The notes under the pieces: model-generated
Told to the model about the DNA's origin: nothing
Databases searched by the model: none
The model's input: only the letters and a program-made list of their open reading frames with translations
In this document: one piece after another, positions 55,954-64,000 of the stretch
Layout of the letters: the number at the start of each line of letters is the position of its first letter
Numbering within the stretch: position 1 is the first letter of the stretch
Source: Trichostrongylus colubriformis
Lineage: Eukaryota > Nematoda > Chromadorea > Rhabditida > Trichostrongylidae
DNA length: 64,000 nt
Assembly: GCA_963978905.1 (NCBI GenBank)
Contig: OZ022260.1
Location: 43,855,551-43,919,550 of the forward strand
Reading direction: 5' to 3'
Translations under genes and position numbers: made by a program

Positions 55954-56033
55954 CATGCACCAGAGGATTCGAACCCCTACCAATCATTACTTCATGAGTG
56001 CCTGCGAACAGCGGTCACTCGGCCAGCGCCATC
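55954..56033 (-). repeat. class II tRNA-like stretch in the spacer of the inverted repeat
   Basis: On the minus strand TGGCCGAGTGACC fits an A box, GGGGTTCGAATCCTC a B box with a five-pair T-stem, and the spacing leaves room for the long variable arm of Ser/Leu tRNAs. The acceptor ends ATGGCGC and GGTGCAT pair at only 4 of 7 positions and no anticodon stem is convincing. A degraded tRNA pseudogene or SINE head. Confidence 0.5.
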
Positions 56034-56507
56034 CAACCGCTCGATAAGATAACTCTGTTTCCGAGCATAGTGATAACGAACAGAGTGTGTTGGCATATGG
56101 AAACTCTCACGTAGATTTCAATGAACAGTACCAAACCGACTCGCTAGAACAAGTGCGCTGCGGAATTATCACGTGAAGCTTTCAACATAATCGTGTTTCT
56201 GGTACCAATGCACACAATGCAGAAATTACCCATTCAAATGATAAATACACAAAGTAGAAATTCGTAACCACCGATCTATGATCAAGTCATACATCACACT
56301 ATACATATAGTATATTCGAAGAAATTCTTTATAAAAAAAACTACCATATAAGCCAAATTGTACAAGGCTGCGAACCAGTTCTTTTGGTTAGAAGGGACAG
56401 TAAGCGGTTTTGAAGGTCAATAGTGTGCATTCATGTAATGTGATAATACCGCGAGGTATTACTGACCTCATCTGTGCTGAGCGTTGCACAGTAATTAAGG
56501 GGTCAGC

Positions 56508-57217
56508 ATGCGGCGTTGGAGCCGACAACGCTTGAAAAGAATACAAGAACAATGGTAAAAGTTCAAAACTCTCGCAGTGAGATGATCTTTATACCGATGA
56601 ACAGCACTTTTGACACTGAATCATTAGTACAAGTTTTGTTTGAAATTAATTAGTGTACGTCCACATTCATACTTTCATGTGCAATTAACACTCTTTTTAA
56701 ATTCATGTTTCTGTGCATTGTTTGAATGCCGCTTTCATTTTCTGGAAGTGTAGGATGTTGTATTCGAAAACCTTATGCGATTTTCATTGATCAAAATGTT
56801 ATTTCAGGAAAGAGAAGAGGAATTATTCAGCGTTCAAAGTATGCCGTTCACCGATGTTTGAAGCCTCATCACAGAAGAAGCGCTTGCCTGTAATTCGGAA
56901 GTCAAGGTAATTCTTGCAGTACGTAACCAGTAGTCTGTGATAGGTGAGTTTTCTCCTCAATTTGTCCATCGACTCTGACGAAATGAGCTCAAAAACTCTC
57001 GAAAATGTCGTGGAAACTTCGTGCTGAAAAGTATCCTGAAACTTGAAGATAAATCACTAAAAAATGATGTTTGTGCAGAACATGGGCGAGTAACAATCGA
57101 ACATGTGAATGCAAGCCGAAACACGTCAGAGTCTTGTCTGAGGGTAAAATTAAAGAAATCTTTGCAGCTTTCACCGAGAAGCTGGTGACCTACTTATCAA
57201 AATTAGACATACCATAG
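56508..57217 (+). CDS. right copy of the inverted duplicate small gene (94 aa)
   Basis: Exons 56508-56554, 56808-56906 and 57079-57217 give 94 residues and a TAG. Splice sites are the same as in the left copy, and the split codons (TG/G for tryptophan, AG/A for arginine) rebuild correctly. Differences from the left copy are limited to exon 3: RTCECKPKHVRVLSEGK against RACECKPKHVRVLPKGK, and the stop after SKLDIP. The start ATG directly follows GGGGTCAG, which could also be an acceptor, so an upstream exon in the spacer is not excluded. Both copies keep an open frame, which suggests recent duplication or maintained function. Confidence 0.5.
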
Positions 57218-57439
57218 GTCGTTGAATTTGACACATTGAGACGAATCTAACGCTTCTAATTTTTTCCCATTTTATCCATTTTCAACGAAGTTATGACGGG
57301 GCGACGGTTCGTGCCGTTTAATCCGTCGCCCACCGTCGATTTTTCAAAAAATGTGAGCGGTATTGTATATTCACAGTTTCTACCCTACCCTTACGCCTCT
57401 TGCGCTAATCTCGGACAAGGCTCGAACTGACAATGCATC

Positions 57440-57510
57440 GAAGACGGCTTCGAGTCTAGTAAAACACCAACGGCTTTGCCCATAAATCAATATTCTGAAA
57501 ACAACATTAA
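57440..57510 (+). repeat. degraded SINE-like fragment
   Basis: GGCTTCGAGTCTAGT, ACGGCTTTGCCCATAAATCA and ATTCTGAAAACAAC are a worn version of the B-box and tail of the family at 42140-42255. Confidence 0.45.
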
Positions 57511-57879
57511 GCAGCAGTATATGCTGAAAACCTCCAGCGACCCTTTGAATCTTGATTGAAGCACACTTGGAGTTGTACGAAAATGTGTCTAGAATTGTAA
57601 TGATGAAAGACAGTGAAAATTGTAATGAAGAGGCATTCAACTAATGATTTTGGAACTTAAGCCTCGCCAAATAATGCAGGAGTGAAGGCTCAGCGTTCTC
57701 CTTCGATCGCTTGTAAAGAAGGATTAACAAATGTCTGGCTTTCGTCAAAGGCATCATAGGGAGCTGATTGTGGAATAATTGTGAAATATGAATGCCAAGG
57801 TGCTCGATGGTGCAACAACAGAGAAAAAACGGAATAGCGACAAAAACTCAAGAAGCAGCATTCCTTATACTTTCGCCAC

Positions 57880-58150
57880 CTCTGTATCACTAACTGCTGA
57901 GGGGCAGATGCAGATGGTGTAGGGCTAAACCAATCAGCCGCGAACGTTGTCCAGCGCTCGCTGCAACTGCTTCGCAGATGAGAGGCAACAGGGTGTGTGC
58001 CATTAGAGCAATAAATTCACGTTGCGCACAAAATGTTGCGCGAGGGGTGCGACATTGGAGCTTGAGCATATTCGCTTTAGGGCCAAACTAATGCGGTGCC
58101 CATTTCACTCGTACTCATCGCATCGCGCGTCACACGCGGCCACGCGAATT
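57880..58150 (+). repeat. family A repeat joined to a GTCGAATTTTCG-type fragment
   Basis: TATCACTAACTGCTGAGGGG, CAGCCGCGAACGTTGTCC and CGCTGCAACTGCTTCGC follow family A. From 58080, TCATCGCATCGCGCGTCACACGCGGCCACGCG is the subterminal block seen at 17930-17950. Confidence 0.5.
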
Positions 58151-58498
58151 TTCTGTTCAAATTACAGCGCAGTGAAATCGCGACAAAGTTTCCAAGATGC
58201 GCATTTTCAACGCGTTTTGCTACGATTCATCTCCAAAAAGTTTGAATCTTTGTTTGCAGAGAGTACTTCCCGTCAATTCCAAGTTTTTATTCACTTCTGA
58301 CGGTGCCTTCAGAGCAAGTCACTTCCTTCATTTCACTGGAGTGGACACTCGTCATTCAAATGCGGAAGTTGGAGAAATTTGAGACGAAACACACTATGGC
58401 ATGTGGCGGCTGAGCACATTGAATCTCTCTCGTAGTACAAATGATGGTCATCCGCATGGACTCAGTTGCAGTTTTCGAGCAGCAATAAGGATTAATTT

Positions 58499-58655
58499 TA
58501 ATATTGTGCTGTTCCGGGGTCTCATGGTTACCTGAATGTTTAACTCCAAATATTTATTCAAAAATTCAAAAGACCCCTCAAAGGACTTGAAGGGTCTTTT
58601 GAGATTTTTGAATAAATATTTTGGAGTCGCAATTGTTTTTAAACATTCGAATAAG
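58499..58655. mobile_element. deleted copy of the palindromic MITE at 21545
   Basis: ATTGTGCTGTTCCGGGGTC, AAATATTTATTCAAAAATTC, AAAGACCCCTCAAAGG and AATAAATATTTTGGAGTCGC match 21524-21790, but the central loop with GAAGAAGGCG is missing. Confidence 0.7.
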
Positions 58656-59008
58656 AATTAAATTATGTGCACGGCTTCTTTTTGCTCCGTAGAACGCACC
58701 ACCCATTGTTCTCAAGATTGAAATCGGAAGCGAATATTTCAGAGCGGCCATTAGGCCAGGACCCTAACAGGAAACAATTGAGATTTCAAGGGGAGTTTCC
58801 ATTCTTCCTTTCAGGTGAGCCGTTACCAAGTGCAAAAAAGACGCCTCTTATATGAGAAGAGATTTAAGAAATCATTCACAGACATTTGTGCTTATCCTAT
58901 TTCCGTTATTTATGTCAAATTTGTCTAGCCCGGACCTCCTCTAAAATTTCACGAAATACGAAATCCGACATAGATACCTCGCCTCAGAATTTTGTTGATT
59001 TGGGTAAA

Positions 59009-59260
59009 ATGGGCAGGGCCACGGTAACGTGCTACGGACGTGATTCGGGATCTGTGGCGCCTTACAAGGCCGTAGACAACCTAGCGAATAAATACGACAT
59101 CAATCGTATGGGGATAAGAGACATTCAAACCACCGTGGACGATCCCTCCAAACTTCAGAAATTTCTCTTTGAAAAAACAAAGCTGTTCGTTAGGAGGACA
59201 ACAAAAGACAACATTCTGCCATTTGCATGTCTACAATACCAGAAGGGGTTACTTTGGTAG
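59009..59260 (+). CDS. uncharacterised open frame, 83 codons
   Basis: ATG-started, coding-like frame: ATVTCYGRDSGSVAPYKAVD, NLANKYDINRMGIRDIQTTV, DPSKLQKFLFEKTKLFVRRT, ending TAG. Immediately upstream (58890-59000) lies a fragment of the palindromic MITE family, so the frame may be sequence carried by an element. No splice sites define it and no family is recognised. Confidence 0.3.
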   Translation: MGRATVTCYGRDSGSVAPYKAVDNLANKYDINRMGIRDIQTTVDDPSKLQKFLFEKTKLFVRRTTKDNILPFACLQYQKGLLW

Positions 59261-59384
59261 GTTGAAAATATGAAAGTAACGGATCTCAGCAGTGTCACAG
59301 TAAAGAAAGAACGAAATAAGAAGGCGAAAAAAAACCGAGAAATGGAAGCCCAAACATCTCTCCTCACTCGCGGCCCTCTCCGTC

Positions 59385-59570
59385 ACTAGCTGCGGTTAGA
59401 CTGCAGACGAGTGGAGAGGCTATATCAGTCGGCAACGTTGTCCCGCCCTCGCCGGCAACTCGCCCGGATGACAACAGCAGAAGGACACGCGAATGATTGC
59501 TGCGAGATCGTGATAAGACCCCAAGCAGCGCTTTTCAATGCGAGTTTCGCCACTAATCACCCCTTCTGAA
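59385..59570 (+). repeat. GC-rich dispersed repeat, family A
   Basis: CGTCACTAGCTGCGGTTAGA, GGCAACGTTGTCCCGCCCTC, CCGGCAACTCGCCC, GCGAGATCGTGATAAGACCC, AAGCAGCGCTTTTCAATGCG and AGTTTCGCCACTAATCACC: the clearest family copy in the window. Confidence 0.65.
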
Positions 59571-60058
59571 AAGCAAGGTTTGCTTCCAGAGAATATGTAT
59601 TTCCAGTTCTCACTTTTCCTCTACTCCTCCAGAGTGAGGAGAAAAGGGATGTCGATGAGCATTGTGAACGACAAAAGAAGAAATAAAGGAAACTCTAATG
59701 CGAGACATGCAGCCAGCTGTCTTCTTGATTGATGTTTCAAATAAGTACCCATTTTTCTTCAGCGTAGCGCTTTGCTTTGCTTTGCATTACCAAATTCAGT
59801 CCACGAAGCAAAACAATCCAAGTTCTGCGCGATTCCCTGAGGACCAGTCTGACAGCGAAACGAAAAAAGGTTTCACTGAAATGAAATGTGGAGAAAAAGT
59901 GGTACACTTTGTGAAATGACAAAGCATACAAAGTACGCGTCCAAAACATCAACTCTGTGAAAAGACATTTATGTCAAACTTATATGTGCATATCTGTACC
60001 CTGGTTTGTAACTATTCAAAAACAACTCAATATTTGTAGAGTGCGTATTGGGATTCAC

Positions 60059-60180
60059 CTTTAGAGAAGAGGGAGGATGTTAGTAAACGTAACAGTGGCA
60101 CGGCAGGAAATTTGGACTGAGCGACTACGTCTTGATAGATTAAGTTGTTCCATATTGACGGGTAAGTCTTGTTTCTTTTA
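60059..60180 (-). CDS. candidate internal exon, unknown protein
   Basis: The acceptor CAAATTCAG and donor AAAG followed by GTGAATCC bound 122 bases, starting with one base of a split codon and ending at phase 1. The product reads KRNKTYPSIWNNLIYQDVV, then AQSKFPAVPLLRLLTSSLF. Codon use is coding-like. I do not recognise it; neighbouring exons were not found. Confidence 0.4.
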
Positions 60181-61500
60181 CTGAATTTGACTGTTTTGCG
60201 CGTAAGCGCCATTTTGCCAATAATTTCGGGGTGCTACCGAAGGTGGTAGCCCCCTCGTTAGTGTCACCTGCTCAAACATGTCATCCCTCTTTCGAAGTAT
60301 GGAGAGTAGATATCGAGAACTTCATTTTTAATTCAGTTTTGCCTATACAATCAATTCCGCTGTTAAATTTTGTAGATTTTGTAGTTTGGTGATTATTTTT
60401 GCTTTTGATCTGTCAGTAAAACTCTATTTATTTCATAATGATTTCGATAATAATTTACAAAACTATTTCAACAATCTTTATAATTTAATAAAAATTTTAT
60501 TTGGTACATATGCAGTTGAACAAAAATAGCAACGGTATAAGTAAGCTAATGAGAAATAAATGGAAGTAAGAGGCGAAAAACAAGACAATCAGTATGATAA
60601 ATTAATAAATCAGTGTAAATAGTTATTGTTAGTTAGAAATAGTTTGATGATTTTGGATTCTATTCTCAGTTCTATTCACTTTATGTAGTTGGATGATTTT
60701 ATTTATGATTTCTGGATTTTTGTGTGGACAATTTCCACATAGCGGACTACGGTGAAGTCAATGGCTAACAAAAACTGAAACAACAGAAGTAAGAAGTTTA
60801 AAGCAGTTCACCTTCTAATTTTTTTCAATTTCTAAGACTTCTTTTTTCCTTACGGTCAGAGCCTGCGCCGCACTAGAGTTTTCTTCCATCCTCCTCCCTC
60901 GCTTCTTTAAAAGACTTGCAAAGCCAAAAAAAGGATATGAACAAGTCTATGCCCCAATGATCGTGCAATCCGATTAATTTTGAAGATGGAGTGATGTGAA
61001 AACGCTTATTAGAGCCCAATATGAGGACTGGAACTTATGGTAGAATCACCCCTCCGTTTCGCGATGAAACTGTAAAGTAAACTTCATGTCTCACCATTTT
61101 GTACTATCGAATCTGAATTGCAAAGGTCCCAAATGTAGCACAAGCTGGGTGAAAATGTACCACCCCATGTGACACAGGTGATCTCAATTACCGTGATGAT
61201 GCTTGCTCGGGCCTTCCTTGCTTAGAAGCGAGCAAAAGAGAGGACTAGAAGCATCGCGTCACTGACAGAGGAACGGACTCAATACGGCTATATCCATAGG
61301 AAAGCTCAGACTGCTCCTAAGAGGGCAGCCAAACGAACTTCCCGGAAATTCAATATTTCAAAGGTGAAAGTAGTCTCACTCCTTAACCGTTTTTTTTGGC
61401 CAGATATAGCTGCATCAGGAAGCTACGGGTTGCTCTCTCACATCAAATTTAACGCCGCTGCGTGCGGCATTAGAAAGAGTTATCCATAGATCCGAGTATA
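60181..61500. other. interval without recognised genes
   Basis: A/T-rich from 60330 to 60700. AAGGTGGTAGCC and GGGGTGCTACC form a small inverted pair at 60229-60252. No exon or element ends identified. Confidence 0.45.
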
Positions 61501-62161
61501 CAGGGGTGCCAAAAAAAGACGTAATTTTGCTCATGGCTTACATCCGCCATGTATACAAAACATTGGGAAACTAAAGAGGTAAAAGTATTAGCGCAAAACA
61601 CTTCAGGAATGGTTCTCCAAAAGCAGGAACAAGCGTGGCTCACTACGTTCACCTTCATAAAAATATGGAGCCTTCAGTAGGCGCAGTCGCGCTTCGGGCC
61701 ACCCACGGTATCAAGGTCCGCTTAAAACAGTGGAGCCAGGTTCCGTGGTAGGCCTTTTATGGGAGGCTTCGTTAGGATTGACGCTTCGGTTCATGGAAGT
61801 CAGAGAGCCCTTACTGCTCGGGCAACGCTGCTATGATCCGAAGTGTCATTTTTCATGCCTCAAACGCACCTCGGTAGGGCTTTCAATGGTAATGACATGT
61901 TTCGGTTCTTGGAAACGAAGGATGTTGGGAGCCTGGAAGAACGGAATACTCAAAAGCACCGCCCAATATGAATCCTCAGTACCCAGAGTGAACGGCCTTA
62001 GCAAGGATCCTTTCCGTGCAGAAGGCTCTCACGGAGTTTAGTGATAGTATGAAGTGTGCTCTTGAACTTGGGGATGGAAATATTTGTCAGAATTTGCTGA
62101 AGTTCAACTAATGTGGGGTTTAAAGTGGAGGTTAATTACTTTTTTTAATTGGCACCCCCTG
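61501..62161. mobile_element. 661-base MITE, inverted relative of 48721-49467
   Basis: Ends CAGGGGTGCCAAAAAAAG and the inverse of TTAATTGGCACCCCCTG, bounded by TA. The interior TGGAAGTCAGAGAGCCC, GCTGCTATGATCC and TTTTTCATGCCTCAAACG is the reverse complement of the 49090-49180 part of the other copy, with about 86 bases less in total. Confidence 0.8.
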
Positions 62162-64000
62162 TATGTACATGCTCTCGTTACCCCCATCACCTATATCACT
62201 GTCTTCCAATACAGTACCCGAAGAAGGACAACTAAAAAAAAACCAAGAAATTCTACTTGTTCTTACGCAGAAATCGGAAATCTGAAAAAAAGACAGCAAA
62301 TCGTCTGAATTCCCGCCAGTGTTGATTGATATTCCACTACGTCTCCGATCATGTGAGTTACACAGCTACACAGCTTTGCTTCGTGGCACGAGAAAAATGG
62401 AAGTCCTGGTTGGCCTGCGGGGGCGTTGATGTGAGATTTGATCCCCCCCCCATGAGAGTGGGAGTGCGCGCCACCTGTCAGTACAGCACCTTGTCGCCCT
62501 CATACTTAACAGAGTAAAAATGGAGTTACTGTAACTGTGATTACAAAGCTTCATCTTGTAAAGCTGCAGCTCCACATGCCGAGTATATCGTTCACGAAAT
62601 TCCAAAAATACAAAAATAACCAATAATAGACACAATTGCAACAAGGAACAAGAAAAACGCGGATAAGTGGATTAACGTTTTTGGCGCGACATTCCAACGC
62701 TTGGGCATTAACTGTATGCTATCATAAGAATGTATGTATTGTATATATTCATCTAAAACTGCAAGGAGAAATAGGAAGCGTGAATCTTTCCCGTACAATG
62801 TCTGAGACTGAGCCTGCAGTCAGTTGCTATCAAATAGCACAGGAAATTGGCGGCATCACTTGTCCGGAGTCCTTCCACGCATAAAAACAAACTTGAAACT
62901 CAGCCAGCTATGCTCGACTGTGATGTCGGTTCACCAACACGTATCTAATGGCTTATGCGAGGAACGTTGATCAATGAATCAATGCCACACTATCTCTCAG
63001 AGGCTGACCACCATTCGTAGAAGAAATAGAGATTCTTTATGGATCTGTCACTGAGGAATATTTGATAGCTAGCATTGAAGGCACCGGGAAGGGGCGAGGT
63101 AGGAAAGCCTATTTGGAAATACTGTTCTCTGTGAAAGAAAATCCGATCCCGGAAGAGAAAATGTGTAGCCAAATTCGCGTTGAAAAACGCGCATTTGGAG
63201 CGCTATTGCGATCCTTGTGCGCTTCACCTCGGACAGCACGCTTCAGTGGCCGAGTCGCCTGCCGGCGGTTGACATAGAAGGCGAAATTGGTTTCATTCAT
63301 GATGAGTTCAACATATGAAACAACAAACAGAAACAAACAAGTGAAACAATGAAAGTGAGAAGAAGCGAAGAATATGGGAAAATATGTTTATGAAAGAAAA
63401 TACCCGATAAATTCACACTCGACGTCTAAGCAACGCGTCGCGTGTGCAATAGCTGAACTGCAACAAGTTCGTGTGCCAAAATTGTCCCCCTGGTGTATTC
63501 AAAGAAGAGATGGATTGGTTAAATGAGAAAAGATCACTCATCACAAGAGTCGTTCACGGAATGTCTGACAACTAATTCCTCTGAAAATCACTATATTGAG
63601 GAAGACCGTGAGTTATAGAGCCGCCTTTATATGAATAAAAACAAGAACAAGGACTTGATTTACTCGACAAAGGTTTCCTTAGGACTTTCACTATTGAAAT
63701 AGACATTCCCAAGTAAGCTGGCAGTCAGCACCGAAAATAGTTGGCGTCGACTATAGAAAGATGGTCGAATATGCCGAGGGGGTCATAGTACGATAGTGAA
63801 GAAAAGCATAATGAAACGGTCAAAAAAATAATACCCCTTCCCACAGTTGATTATGAATCGGGACGGAATTAGGGCGGGTTGAGATAAAACGAGTGACAAG
63901 CGCTGAAAAAGGGTCTCTAAAGCTCTGGACCGCTTCTTCCATTCACCTCAGATTTCGCCACATACAGTATTTTAGAGCCCTAGCTTTTGCTTCGGTGACT
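62162..64000. other. right end of the window, no confident gene
   Basis: Holds the family R repeat at 63100-63350 (GCCTATTTGGAAATACTG, CAAATTCGCGTTGAAAAACG, CTTCACCTCGGACAGCACGC, AACAACAAACAGAAACAAAC). No splice-supported coding sequence was seen in the rest. Confidence 0.45.

Larger units (their letters stand above)
54868..57370. repeat. giant inverted repeat: two 950-base arms, 594-base spacer
   Basis: Left arm 54868-55818 and right arm 56413-57370 are inverted copies, near-identical over their whole length apart from scattered substitutions and small indels near the outer ends (for example around 55005-55020 and 57209-57240). Each arm contains the same predicted three-exon small gene. Outer borders read ATACAATACCGCTCACATT. 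The spacer (55819-56412) holds a class II tRNA-like stretch and no gene. Confidence 0.88.

Noticed and set aside
1..64000. CRISPR arrays, bacterial operons, rRNA genes
   Set aside because: None is present; the sequence has eukaryotic introns and nematode-type transposons throughout.

Overview
This window looks like nuclear DNA of a parasitic clade V nematode, probably a strongylid or hookworm-like worm. That placement is my inference. The evidence is a thyrotropin-releasing-hormone-receptor type GPCR split into short exons, introns ending in TTTTCAG-like acceptors with many only 55-75 bases long, dense Tc1/mariner-type miniature elements inserted at TA, tRNA-derived repeats, and one near-match to the nematode SL1 leader. 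There are no bacterial operons, CRISPR arrays, rRNA genes or convincing intact tRNA genes. Almost all long single-frame reading frames are repeats or chance. The real coding sequence is in short exons found by reading splice sites and phases.

Layout. The left end (minus strand, 1312-7735) carries six phase-consistent exons of a trhr-1-like receptor covering TM1 to TM6. The TM7 exon should lie beyond the left edge and the first coding exon is unresolved. A four-exon basic protein gene of unknown function follows on the plus strand (12059-14293), then a two-exon 3' gene end (19907-20188). Isolated candidate exons lie at 9.6-9.8, 22.6 (TM5-like of a second GPCR), 23.5-23.7, 29.7, 30.7, 35.3, 42.3-42.5, 46.2-46.4 (hydrophobic, possible TM7) and 60.1 kb. 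They are probably parts of genes with long introns that cannot be joined without transcripts. At 54868-57370 two nearly identical arms of about 950 bases face each other. Each carries the same predicted three-exon small gene, on the minus strand on the left and the plus strand on the right.

Between genes the DNA is mostly mobile-element debris: a decayed 1.28-kb mariner-family transposon (27969-29251), a second mariner reduced to a fold-back of its own 3' end (24244-24988), two related MITEs with CAGGGGGTGCC ends (48721-49467 and 61501-62161), two adjacent Tc1-like MITEs (39499-40008 and 40023-40469), a 1.1-kb element with about 165-base terminal repeats (46475-47566), large palindromic MITEs (42918-43367 and relatives), a dispersed GTCGAATTTTCGC-ended MITE family, tRNA-derived SINE-like units, and repeats with long poly-G or poly-C tracts.

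No pathway links the genes. The receptor family is known for neuropeptide (TRH-like) signalling at neuronal membranes. The remaining predicted genes cannot be assigned a function from sequence alone.
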